Part shown: positions 1 through 11,600 of the stretch, piece after piece
Position numbering within the stretch: the first letter of the stretch is position 1
Layout: each line of letters opens with the position of its first letter
Assembly: GCA_032718475.1 (NCBI GenBank)
Contig: JAUCBJ010001190.1
Span: forward strand, 1-50,939
Reading direction: 5' to 3'
DNA length: 50,939 bases
Origin: Nemertoderma westbladi
Taxonomy: Eukaryota > Xenacoelomorpha > Nemertodermatida > Nemertodermatidae
The notes under the pieces: generated by a model
Database searches by the model: none
What the model saw: only the letters and a program-made list of their open reading frames with translations
Told to the model about the DNA's origin: nothing
Program-made: the position numbers and the translations under genes

Positions 1-167
1 ATATCAAGGTTATTCAACTTTGTTTCGAGTCACGGTTATCATCGTTGCTAAGTCCAATAGGAATCTCCAAAGGCCCCCTACCAACCAGCGATATATATGA
101 CTATGATATCAAGATATATATATTCCACTGTAGGGCTACCGTCACTGAGTTACTATTACACCCCGAC

Positions 168-500
168 AGTAGTAGGGTCTTGGGCGGCTTTGCGACAGTT
201 AGACAACACTGATGAACCATTGTGTGTCAGGGCGCCATCAGTCTGATTAATTAGGATAATCAATTAAACCCTAATTAGGAGTCGTAAGACACCTATTAGG
301 GTTTAATTGTACTAATTAATTGATGACATCTGTCAATTAGGGTCTAATTAGCCTAATTGGGAGGTGTCACCCCAGACAGTCTGGCTCCAATGATACCCAA
401 TAACAACCCTATGGGGATAATAGGGTGCCAATGGGTGTCATGTGTGTCATGTGTGTCAGTGAGGTCTAACTGTCGCAAAGCCGCCCAAGACCCTACTACT
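168..500. mobile_element. MITE-like element with 37-bp terminal inverted repeats
   Basis: Bases 168-204 and 464-500 are exact reverse complements over 37 bp, starting AGTAGTAGGG and ending GTTAGAC on the left. The interior (about 260 bp) has further AATTAGG/CCTAATT inverted motifs and no convincing coding region. This is a non-autonomous DNA transposon structure; superfamily not identified and no clear target-site duplication seen. Confidence 0.75.
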
Positions 501-768
501 CCCGACCAGTCATTAAAAGATATAGATTTCGCACCCTAGTACATAGTTAGTCATATTATTTTATAATTTAATAATATGGTGGTATTGTATGCATGTTGTT
601 TTGGTGTAATCAAATTTTGAAAATATATATTAAAATCACATATATTGTACTTAATAAAGGCAATCACAATTACAGTAGACACGAAATAATAATAATAATA
701 ATGCCACAAATTATAATAAGATTATAAGATTATTAGATAATATAAGATTATAAGATTATTGAATATAA

Positions 769-1046
769 AGAGTTAATTGTATTTAATTATTAATCAAGCA
801 CTTTAAGTAAAAACCTTACCGGTAGGTATGTCAGTGTCAAAGTATGTAAAAAACTAAAAATCAACAAGACCTAGACGTTGCATGCAATCAGTGATCAGCT
901 GACGGCAGCCAGCTGATCACTGATTGAATGCAACGTCTAGGTCTTGTTGATTTTTAGTTTTTTACATACTTTGACACTGACATACCTACCGGTAAGGTTT
1001 TTACTTAAAGTGCTTGATTAATAAATAAAATACAATTAACTCTTTA
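769..1046. mobile_element. Near-perfect hairpin element (foldback MITE)
   Basis: Arms 791-901 and 910-1020 are complementary over 111 bp with a single mismatch and an 8-nt loop (902-909). Weaker complementarity continues outward to about 769 and 1046 (AGAGTTAATTGTA / TACAATTAACTCT). Such low arm divergence suggests recent insertion or ongoing arm homogenisation. No ORF. Flanks are AT-rich, with an (AAT)n microsatellite near 687-703. Confidence 0.8.
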
Positions 1047-1235
1047 TTATTGGATTTTCAAACTTCAACTTCAACTTCAATTATTAATATATAATATTAT
1101 CTAATCAAAAAACATTTTTTTATTTCAATTTTGATAATTGATATATTGTGAACTAAAATACTTACCTAAAGGTAATTATTCCTCTACAATAATTCCTGTG
1201 AATATCAACGACCTTTAAAATCATATTTAGAATCA

Positions 1236-1740
1236 TTGTCTAGTCTACATAGCAACAGTTGTCATGGTAACTGTGGCCAGAAGAAACCCAGTTCAATAAA
1301 CCCACTGTGCACTATGTACGATACAGCGGGGGTATGTTGAAACAGTACAATCATATAGTCATAGAATGCTTTGGTAGCTGGTTGCTACAGTACATATGAT
1401 ATACTACAGTAGTTACCGTAGCAACGGTTGTCATCATAACTGTGACTCGAATTGTCGAATACAAGTTCAGTATGCGATATACTAAGGGAGTATGTTGATA
1501 CTGAGGTCGCATAATGGTTAAGTTGGTTTTTGCTATGGGCGTGAACCGAAGATTACTGTCCCTAGCAACGGTTACCAGTCGAATTCGCAATCATTGGTTT
1601 AGTCAAGTTTGGGGTAAATCCTGTAACCATTGTGTGTTTAAAACATGGCAGTTGCATGTAAATACCCCGGTAACCATGGTAACACGATTTATGAGAAATG
1701 CTCAAGGTTGTAGGGGCGACACCCTCCTAAATATTGTTTA
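1236..1740. repeat. Degenerate tandem repeat carrying X-box-like palindromes
   Basis: Blocks at about 1250, 1410 and 1560 share TAGCAAC, GTTGTCAT and GTATGTTGA motifs at about 155-bp spacing. They contain palindromic GTTGTCATGGTAAC (1258-1271), GTTACCGTAGCAAC (1412-1425), GTTGTCATCATAAC (1427-1440) and GGTAACCATGGTAAC (1669-1683). These resemble the RFX X-box, but a diverged repeat alone could explain them. No convincing gene. Confidence 0.5.
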
Positions 1741-1924
1741 GTAGGGTCTAATGAGTACAAAACCGATAAAACATTTTATGGGTATAAAAAAACACGGTTC
1801 ACCAAAATTTGTGCTATTTGCTGACGGACTACTAATTTCACATTGAATCACAGCTTTATTGTGAAATTAATTAAATTATTCTGGAACATCACCAATTTGC
1901 TACTTACTTTTCCCTACTGTTCCT

Positions 1925-2371
1925 TTTGTTTGGCTTGTGTTATGCAAATTTACGCAGAATTTCCACGAATAAACATATGATCCGCAAAATAAAAGTTTAT
2001 AGACACTATATAGCGGAAGCAAATACATGCAACATTCGAATGTCCATATCTCAGATATTCCCAACCAAATTTGAATATTTGTACATATTATTTGTAATCC
2101 TTGCATATGGCCAGCTTTCCATTGCTGCCAACAAACTACAGTACTATAAGGTTGAATAATAACTGCAGTAGGACTGGAGCAAAATCGCCGGAGACACTTT
2201 TTTCAAACGCTTGTAGCTAAATATTGAAAGCGAAAATAAAAATTCTGGCTCACCCACTAAGGCAGAGGGAGGTGAAGCGAAACTATCGCTGTTTCAAATT
2301 TCATGCAATCTCACCAGGATTTGTAGAATTTTTTTTGGGGGGGGGGGGATGAAGGGGGGGGGGGGGGGGGG
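1925..2371 (+). repeat. Dispersed repeat ending in poly(G); second copy at 38425-38772
   Basis: The stretch from CCTTGCAT (about 2100) through the AGACACTTTTTTCAAACG block to the poly(G) runs (2337-2348 and 2354-2371) matches 38530-38772 closely. The about 60-bp piece just before (GCGGAAGCAAATACATGC...) is inverted between the two copies. No coding capacity recognised. Probably a non-autonomous transposon. Confidence 0.7.
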
Positions 2372-3029
2372 CGTAGTACATGGTGTAGTTAGATGTGAGT
2401 TACTGCTGATGTGAATACGCTTTTATCCCTCTTACCCATCGATCAGCTGTTCGTATCTTATTGAGTCATACTTATTCATCTTCAGCAGTAGAGAATGGAT
2501 GGGGGGGGGGGGGGGGGGGGGCTGTGCCTTGTCCAATGTACATGGTGCTTTAGTGAAGACATGCCGAAGCTTCTTGTGTGATGTTGGTTTGATTCGTGAA
2601 TTGATATCAGAATAATTTTTGTATGCAAAATGCAATAGGTCTAGGCCTATAAAGAAAAATAAGATGAAAAGTGTAGGCCTATCGTGCCTGCGTACGATGT
2701 ATCAACAGCAGCTGTTTGGTGGCATTCATAATCCTGTAATCATGCGTTGCGTACCGGTATCGGAATTTCCACAATAATCAATCTTCCCATACTACTGTAC
2801 TGTACCTTGATTGCAGCAAGCGCAGTTAGACCTTAGCCTTAGACAGCCAGACAGTGAACCGAACAGAACATTTACTTCATACTTCCGGATAAACAGATAA
2901 AGCGATAAAAAATATATTCCTGTAGGCCTATTCACTAATTAGAATTACCGTACAGTCAGATTGTCAGACAGTACCGGTACCGGTATTCGGTATTCTGGTA
3001 TTATTGGGCTCCCCTACTCCTACTGTAGT
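2372..3029. other. No gene seen; 21-bp poly(G) at 2501-2521
   Basis: This stretch has a pure G run (2501-2521), several AGGCCTA motifs and ACCGGTACCGGTA near 2975. No ORF with recognisable domains. Confidence 0.6.
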
Positions 3030-4350
3030 ACAGTCAGACAGTAGTAAGTGTAGTATTTACAGTATTCTGGTATTATGCATGTGTAGCGTAGCGTGTACGC
3101 TACGGCCAGACGGCAGTACGACTGTATGCAGGTATGTACATGTACGTGCAAACGTGTTGGTACAGTGGCATCAGCTGCGCTCCCCCATTGTACGACAGTT
3201 TGCGGCAAGAAAGCGTTCACTTACTTGGGCCCAAAAATTTGGAACGAACTGCCTCAAAGCTTACAGGCTTAACGAACGTGAAAACTTTAGAAGTGTTCAA
3301 ACACAACCTCAAAGACTACTACCTACAGCAGCTGTTAAGCGAAAATGCAAATGAATACATTTATTATGATTATTAATTCATCAAACATTGTATTTTATTG
3401 AACTTCATAATTATTTATTTTATAGGCTATATTTTATATATTACAGTGTTTTTATTATTGCATTTATTGCTATTTTTTATTTTATTTTTCAGTTACTTTT
3501 AGCATTTCATTGGCGCCATTCCATTTTCATTACAATTTTGGTGCAAATAATATTGTCTGCCGCATAGAGCACAGGGACCCTTATGGAAACGAGGTGAAAC
3601 CTCATAAGGCTATCCCTCCATTTTAATCTAATATTGCACATTTTCTACTTGTTTTTTATTTTAAGGTTCTACTTGTTTTATTTTTTTTGTCTACCTTGTT
3701 TTATTTTGTCTACCTTGTTTTATTTTTGTCTACCTTGTTTTATTTTGTATACCTTGTTTTATTGTATAAAATTATACTGAGACTCCGAGTTAATTTTACT
3801 GTACATATGTGATAAGTTTTAAACTATGTGTTCGTATTTTATTGTACCTTGTTAAATAAATTTTATTGTACCTTGTTAAATAAATTTCATTGTATGTATG
3901 TGATACTACTTTTTAAACTGTAGTTACGTACTGATACTCCGAGTTAATTTTACTATACATAATATGTGAAAAGTTTTAAACTACGTGTTCGTATTTTATT
4001 GTACCTTGTTAAATAAATTTTACTGTACGTATGTGATACTACTTTTTAAACTGTAGCTACGTAACAGATATATTTTAAACTGTAAATTTTATTTTATTTC
4101 AAGTTTAATGTATGTATATACGGTACACGTGATTTATTGTAAACTACTGTACAGAGTTAGACCATTTATGATACCTAGGCAAGACAATTTTATTATATAA
4201 TTTCAAACATGTATTACCATCCATTAATTGACATAATTTACATAAAACAATGTAAAATAAATTACCGGTAAATTGTGATTTATATATATTATTTCAGTAT
4301 TGTGCAGTATGTATTTTTATATGGGAAAAAATTCAATCAATCAATCAATC
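3030..4350 (+). pseudogene. 3' end of a non-LTR retrotransposon (CR1/L2/Rex-like), decayed
   Basis: Residues encoded around 3190-3376 (GPK..LERTASKLTGLTNVKTLEVFKHNLKDYYL) follow the C-terminal pattern of LINE ORF2 proteins (LGPKIWNELP...KTFKxxLKxxLL), but the reading is broken by frameshifts. A roughly 1-kb AT-rich 3' region follows with TTGTCTACCTTGTTTTATT repeats and two diverged copies of a block starting GATACTCCGAGTTAATTTT. It ends in a (CAAT)n tail at about 4332-4350, the short-repeat 3' tail usual for this LINE group. Confidence 0.65.
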
Positions 4351-4357
4351 AGGCAGA

Positions 4358-4420
4358 GTGGTAGGCAGGTTGACCTATCACCTACTGAGCTATCGCACCC
4401 ATGCAGCCATGACTGCATGC
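4358..4420 (-). repeat. tRNA-like SINE head fragment
   Basis: On the - strand, GCGATAGCTCAGTAGGTGATAGG has a pol III A-box (TAGCTCAGTAGG) in tRNA-like context. I see no matching B-box, so this is more likely a SINE fragment than a tRNA gene. It abuts the LINE (CAAT)n tail. Confidence 0.4.
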
Positions 4421-5524
4421 TCTCGGCATTAGGCCTATCTGATTAGGGCATGTAGGGCATTTTACTGATTCACGCATACTTGTATTTTAGGCAGATAGGC
4501 CTAGTTCTGTAGTTAGTTGTTACACTTACACGATGCACGAGTTACGGTTACGGTCAGACGGTATGTCTTAATGCAGTACCGGTAATGCGGGTTCAGAAAT
4601 TGAGATACACTTCGCGAGTTCGCGGACATCTGGCTGCTGGGCTGCACGTGCCTTTCAGTGATCTCATGTCAGTTTATACTGAAATAGGCCTAAGCCTGTA
4701 GGCCTAAGCTGTAAGCCATAGGTAATGTACCTGAAGTACAACCTGAAGAATAACTGTAATTCATATCAAAATTAATTCCGATAGGCCTATTGGAATGGAA
4801 GTCCAATTTTGACTTAGCAAGTTCCAAAACTAAACTCTAGGCTATATGGGGGCTAGTTTATATAGCAAGGTTCTAGGTCGGTCGGTGGTTAGGCTAGCTC
4901 TAATCGGCGCTATCGGATTATCACGCTGGACTTCTTTCAGCCTTTTGGCACACAACTCTGTACCTAGCTGCCTAGATCAGTAGAGTGTGGATTACGTTTT
5001 AGATAATCGAATCATTGCGACACAAGTTTATCTATGGTGATTTAATTGACCTAGGCCTACGTCGTCTACAGGTCTAGCTGCGTGTTAAATAACAAGGATT
5101 TTTATTTATAAACACAGGCAGACAGGTTAGTCAGTTATTGTTTAGTAATTATTTTTACATAATGACTTATTACAGTACCGTACCGGTATCTTATTTCTAT
5201 GACGGAAAATGTCTTAAATTTGTTATTTGTTCAATGTACCGTTATTACACTTTACGTTGAAGGTTGATAAATTAAAGTAACATTAGTTCGTGTCGATGTT
5301 CGTTGAATAGCCGGTATGGAAGTTTTTTAGTTTCATCTTGAAATTCAGTTTTATTTCTACTTACGTAGTGTTTAGTTTGATTTTTTTCTATAATTTGCGC
5401 CAGTAAGTCACCGGAAAATGTTTGTTTGTTTTCTTGTTGTCAGTGAATAATTGCAAATACATTTCATAAAAAAGACAAAGCTATTCAATTGGTCGTATAT
5501 CGTTTATTTTTAAGGATTGTTACT
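4421..5524 (+). other. Region upstream of the USP start codon; no other gene seen
   Basis: About 1.1 kb of non-repetitive AT-rich sequence before the ATG at 5525. It should hold the USP22-like promoter and 5' UTR, but no TATA box or initiator can be assigned confidently. AGGCCTA and CCGGTA motifs recur. Confidence 0.35.
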
Positions 5525-5638
5525 ATGACGACGTGTCAACATCTTGCTGATTTCCTCGACACACATGGTACAAAAAGTTTCCTTATTATCCATCGGAAAA
5601 TAATATTTAGCTCTTCCAAATCCGGATTAAAGAGAAAG
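5525..5638 (+). CDS. USP22: USP22-like exon 1 (start codon, first ZnF-UBP ligands)
   Basis: ATG at 5525 opens 38 codons beginning [10 protein letters not shown], aligned by pattern with the CSHLxxFK start of the USP22 zinc finger. It ends in basic KSGLKRK before donor AAAG|GTAATT, phase 0. This fits exon 2, which opens in phase 0. The short N-terminus before the first Cys differs from vertebrate USP22, which has a longer leader. Confidence 0.8.
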
Positions 5639-8600
5639 GTAATTGAATAGGCAATCAATTATTGTTATAAGTTTTTAACCATGAGTTTTAGGAAATAAAG
5701 CAAATGTTAATGTTATTGCACATTGTATTTGTATTGTGTATGAAAATCGGAGACAGGGGGGGAAACTGGACGCAAATCCCATCTCGGCGAATTAATATCC
5801 CGCCGCAATGTTAAATTCTCAATTTAGGGAAAGGAGCAGGTTACAGAGGCACGTTATTCTAACCAAAACAATAAACTAAAGTTAATAAATTACAGTTTTA
5901 TTTTTGGTAGTAATCAGCTGTTATTTGCGTCGAATTTCCCCTAGTTTTATGCAGGGCTCCACAAAATGCGGAAACTAGGTTTCCGGAAGATTCTGAAAAA
6001 TTCCGAAGATTTTTTAGATTTTTGACTCCCTAAAAACCTGAGATACAATGGAAATAGAATTTATGCACCTAAACAGTAATACTAAAACAATAAAAAACCC
6101 CCCAAAAGTAGATCGCATTTACAAAACCGATCAAAAAGGGATAAAACATGTTCTGAGAAAAGTAAAAAACTAATGTGAGATTTTTCGAAAATAATTTTTG
6201 TACAAATTTACTTTCAAAATTTCTGAATTTCATGTCAATATCTTATGGCCCAGTCAATTAAAAATGCTTCGGAATATCATTTATTTCCTAATCAATTACA
6301 ATCAATCTTATTGTTTAATCTTATATTTTGAACAATATAATAATGTCAGAATGTTGAAAAATTTACACAAATGATTGGGGACAACACCATTATCTCATTT
6401 AGGTTCAATTTATGATGTAGATAAAGATTGGTGATGCACATTTGTGCACAATATAATAGCTGCTGTTATTTTTACACGTGTCGACCCTTTGTCCAAGGGG
6501 CTCTTTCACATAGTTTTATAACCCTGTGTCCTAGTGCAGCATTCGAGGTGGAATCACCCAATTACATAACCACATTAGTTACATTGACTATTTATCACCG
6601 CTTTAGTGATATCCATATTTAGGTTACTTTAATTGGTTAGTTGTGTATCCCACGTCGTAAAACCCCAGAGTAAATCAAGTTTACTGGATATCTACCGGTT
6701 ATTACATAAAATATTTACTTTTTGGGACATCTTCTGAAAACCTGTAACTTTAATTTACTTTTATATTAGTTTTTAACACAAATTTTTATATTCTACTATA
6801 ACTTTTAAGAACCCCGATAGTGGCCTCATGCTTTTCTACATCAAGGCAGTATGAATCAGCTGATGGACCAGTACAGCCTGACTGGCTGATTCTGTATTAC
6901 AGTTTTGATTGTGGATAAACCTGTTTTGCATTACTACTACGATCGGCATGCTGCATTGCAGCTGCATCTGCGCCGCCTTGTCGACAAAATTGCACCGCCA
7001 CAACTCCCTATCACCCATGACATTTGCTAGATCATCCGCATCTTCAAGGCCAGTGTCCTTTAAGATGCGTCTCAAGAAAGTCATGGGCTGTCCACCATGC
7101 TTATTCACTCCATGAGGCTGCCAAAGTACACGATTATGCACTGGCTGGTCCTCACGACGAAAGCAATGTCCTGCAAAGCGGAGGCGACTTTGTTCTAGTG
7201 TCAAGCTTGGGGGAACCAATGGGACACCTCCAATGTTATATAGTGTCTGGTTGGAGATGTGTGCATTGTACTTGACACAATGAACCCGGCGTAGCATTCT
7301 TGTGAATGTGCCATCCAGAGATTTGGTGTCCTCGGCAGTTAGAGTCCAGCTTGGACTCCCATAGAGGAGTACTGGAACTACTGCTGCTCTAAATAATCGG
7401 ACCTTATATATCTATCACTTCCAAATCCTGGAAAGCCTATTCAAGGCTACCCATGCCTTTCCCTTACGTATTCGAAGGTCCTCACCTGACTTCCGGATCC
7501 ATGATCCCAGTGCGGATTAAGCCTCTGGTGGCCCTAAGCCACATTTTAGTAATTTCCAAAAATGGCCCGAAAATTGATATTTTTCCGCAAACCCTTTCAA
7601 AATAAAAAGCTGCTAAAAACAACTGAAATTGTGAAAATGTTGCGAAGGAAATATAAAGTATTTTCGTTGGATGACTGACTGCGTGCATATAACTACTAAT
7701 TACTTTAATAATAAGTACTTTGCAAAAATAGTTTTCATCAAGAATTGTAACATTACTAAACGGCATATTATGCCTATAAAACCTTTGCTATAAAATGTGT
7801 AATGGTTTTGGTAGAATTTCTCAAGCTTTAATTTTTTAATATATTAATGGGACCATTACTGCATTACCCAAAATCTATTTGTTTTATTTATAAAGCTACT
7901 ATTCTGAAACTTTAACACAATGATCTGTGACCAGTTTATATACTATGAAAACTGAATATAGATAGCTTCATAAACCATTTGTTCGAAAAATATGGCACTT
8001 TTTGAACTGGTCGGTTTTTTCAAAATTAGGTGCAAAAAAATTGTTACAAAATCGGCTCTAGAAAATCCAAATGGTTATATTTTACAAAACCAACGATAGT
8101 AGTCCTAAAGCTGCTGAACATTTTGGTATATGTTTATGGCAATTGAGTAAAAAATAAAATAGTAGTAGAATTTAGTGATGAAGAAAGTCAAAATCGACAA
8201 ACTGATAAAAAGGTTGTTTTATACAAAGAGTCATAAATATCAGCAATATAATTATGTTGTTGAAAAGAGCAGTTTTGAGGTCAAAAAATAATTCAATGTT
8301 GAAAACCGATATCACCTTATGAAAGCCCTTCTATCAAACTACAAAAATTGTGCAAATTTTCGAAATTTTCATTTCAGTGGTGGTTATAGTTGGCCCCCTT
8401 AACCCTATTAGTACCGGGCTATAAAATGCTGCACAAATACCGGGGGGGGGGGGGGGGGGGGGTCATATTGACCACTCCCTCTAAAATCTACAAATATTAT
8501 CGAAAACGTCTGATTATTTGTTTGTACGTAGGTATCACTAGTCTGGATCCGACCGAAAAAAAAAATTTCGAAAAAATGTACTGGGGTGGTAATATTGCAG

Positions 8601-11600
8601 CACCAAAATTACAAGTAGTGCACATTTTTCACAAAAATAGAAAGTAACATTTTTCGGCTAATTGTTTTTCAATAAATGATATGATTACCATAAATGGCTG
8701 TTTAGTCCTCTATGCGTAGGAAAAAAATGAAAAAAAAACAAGTAACCAGCACTTTTCAGTTAGAACACAAAATTTATAATTCACTTATACGATGATATAA
8801 ATTCACATTTTCAGGTTTTCTAGAGCGCTGATTCTAATTGAATACATTTCAAATATGCCAGATCATTGCTACTTGTATTTTTCGGCGTAATTTGGCAAAT
8901 TTTGGTGCTAGCACCATATTTCGTACCCATCACCAAAAAGTACAAGTTTGCGATGTCCAGTGCTGTTTTTATTGATTCCATCGGATTCAGGACCCTCATA
9001 AACCCGTATAACGCAAGAAACAAGATGATACTATCTTACTATCTACTGATCAATTTACTCATTTTCCAAAATTTGGTGCTGGCACAACAATTTTCACCCA
9101 CCGGCGAAAAATACAAGTTTGAAAACTCTTATGAAATTTTTACTGATTCCATTGAATTCAGAACCCTAACAAACCCGTATAACGCAAGAAACAAGATGAC
9201 ACAATCAATTGATATATTTGATGGTTTTCAAAATTTGGTGCTAGCACCACATTTTGCACCCACTTCCGAAAAATACAAGTTTGAGATGTCTAGTTCGATA
9301 ATTATATATTCCATTGAATTCAGAACAGCCATAAACCTCTAAAATGCAAGAAATAAATTGTCACAAGCAATTTTATCTATTGAATGGATTTTCAAAATTT
9401 CGTGCTAGCACCAAAATTTGCACACAGCACCGAAAAATACAAGTTTGATACGCTTGGTGCAACTCGTATATATTCCGTCGACACCAGAACCCCAAAAATC
9501 CCCAATTGCGTAATAAACAAGTTTCAATCAATCAATTTAAAAAATTGACATATTTCAAAATTTGGTGCTGGCACCAAAATTTGGCATCCGCCGAAAAAAG
9601 CAAGTTTGAAATTTCTAAATCAATTTATATGAATTCCATCCAATTGCTAACACCAAAAAACCGGTGTAAATCAAAAATAGAGATGTTACAATTAATATTT
9701 AATGAAATGTAATTTTCAAAAAACGTCTCAAAAAAAGTGCCAAAAGTAGGGTTAAAAATGGTGCTATAACTCGAAAACTTTCCAATATTTTTGAAAACGG
9801 TTTTCACTACTATGAAGACAATAGATTTTTAGAAAAGTCATAAAATTTCAGATTCCCAACTGCGTTTGTTTCAGAATTATAATAAAAAAACCACGGGGGG
9901 GTCATATTGACCCCCCCCCCCCCCCCCCCCGGGTTTGATAGGGTTAAGGCTGACTGGCTCCTGTAGGCATTTAGCAATTTTGATCGGATCGTGGGAATGT
10001 GTTATTTATTTTCTGTAGGGTAGGTTTTGCACGGTACTTATCTTTACAGGACTTGCTGAGAAATATAACACACCAAAAGTGTGGGTTTTGTGCAAAGATA
10101 TAATATTTCTTATCTAGATTTGGACTTGCTGAGAAAGAAATGTTCTCCGATAGAGAACAGTCTCGGAAATAAGTACTTTTTGTCACTAATTTTAATTTAC
10201 CAAATTCAATTATGCCGCCCAATTATGCTTTTAGGTTTTGCAGGAATTGCACTAAAAGGCCATCGAATGCAAAATTCAATACACGAGGGCAGAACATCTG
10301 AATTTCGGTTAAATTAAATTAGTGTCAAGAATTTATTTCTGACACGTTTTTTTTATCAACAACTATATTTTATCTATAATTAATTTATCATTTTTTTTTA
10401 TCTATTAGGGCCTATATTTATAAAACTCGTTTCCGGTAAAAAAAATTAATTTCGCACTACCATATCTCCACGCGCCATACATTTACTATGAACAGTATTT
10501 CCAGTATGTCACCACGTCATTATTTGGTTGTTCCAGAAAGTTTAAGAGCATAACTAATTCCCCACAAATAAATAAAATTATATTCTCCATTGTTCATAAT
10601 TAGCACTTTTAAGTTTCACTGCCCATGTTTTTATTATTTCCCTGCCATCAGGTCTCGAACTAATAACACAGCCCCTGTCGGTCAACTGAGCTAGAATTTT
10701 GCAGCACTTTCTATCAGAAATTTAGGGATAGAAAGTAGTCGAAAGATGCACTTTCTTGCTCTGTTTTCTATAAATTTTAGTGAGAAAAAATGTGGACTTT
10801 TCGGATAAAAATATTTTTTTCACAAGAATGACTCGCTGAGAAAAAATGGCCCGTATTTTCGGCTGGCCCTAAGGCACAACGTGCCTTATATGCCTTAAGG
10901 TTAATCCGGCACTGCATGATCCCAGGTAACAGAAGTCATCCACATGCTCAAGCATACCATCTTTTGAGCTTATGATCATCCGATCAGAAACTTGCTGAGG
11001 ACTTTCAAAGTTAACTGTCAAAATTTGGGTCTTTTTGGAGTGAACAAAAAGACCAACACTAGAAGCAGCTTTTTCTATGGCGGTGTTTTCTGGAGTATAA
11101 CTGTGTTGGTTTCATTCTAATAAAACAGTGTTTTGTACAGGTCTTTATTGTGTCTGTATCTGTATTTGTTCTGTATTATATTTTTAAATTTATTATCAAG
11201 TTAATAAATCAAGTTATGTTTGCAAAACACAATACGTGACAGCCACACATTTTATTGTGACATCGAGATTGCCAATTGGATGTCTCCACGAGAAAGAGCA
11301 CAAATTTTTAATTGAGAAGGTATTTTTTTTAATGATTATTGGACCTACTGATCAGTTTATAAGACAACTTCAAATTTCTGGAATAAAGACGGGACTTGAA
11401 TAAGCGACTCTGCGGTCATTGCAGGATTACACGGAGTAGACTTATCGGTCATCGGGGATCTTCAAAATGTATAATCTCCAGTTCTAGTGATCGTTTAGGC
11501 ACATTCGAAAGCTCTTTTCTCAAAGAATAAAGTTACCATTTGATTTAAGATAAAATGGATGTGAAGCAACATAACATGAATTTGGGTAAAATATGCCTTG

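Larger units (their letters stand above)
7508..10914. mobile_element. hAT-type DNA transposon (non-autonomous), inserted in LINE copy A
   Basis: The left end CAGTGCGGATTAAGCC (7508) and the reverse complement of the right end, CAGTGCCGGATTAACC (10914), are hAT-like inverted termini. They are flanked by an exact 8-bp duplication CATGATCC (7500-7507 and 10915-10922). LINE copy B has the uninterrupted site near 15548. No hAT transposase domain is recognisable inside. The element carries a later piggyBac-like insertion (8403-9943) and a tRNA-like SINE fragment near 10651-10693. Confidence 0.88.

Noticed and set aside
3004-3354. 116-codon + strand ORF
   Set aside because: No domain; it overlaps a decayed LINE C-terminus read in a different frame.
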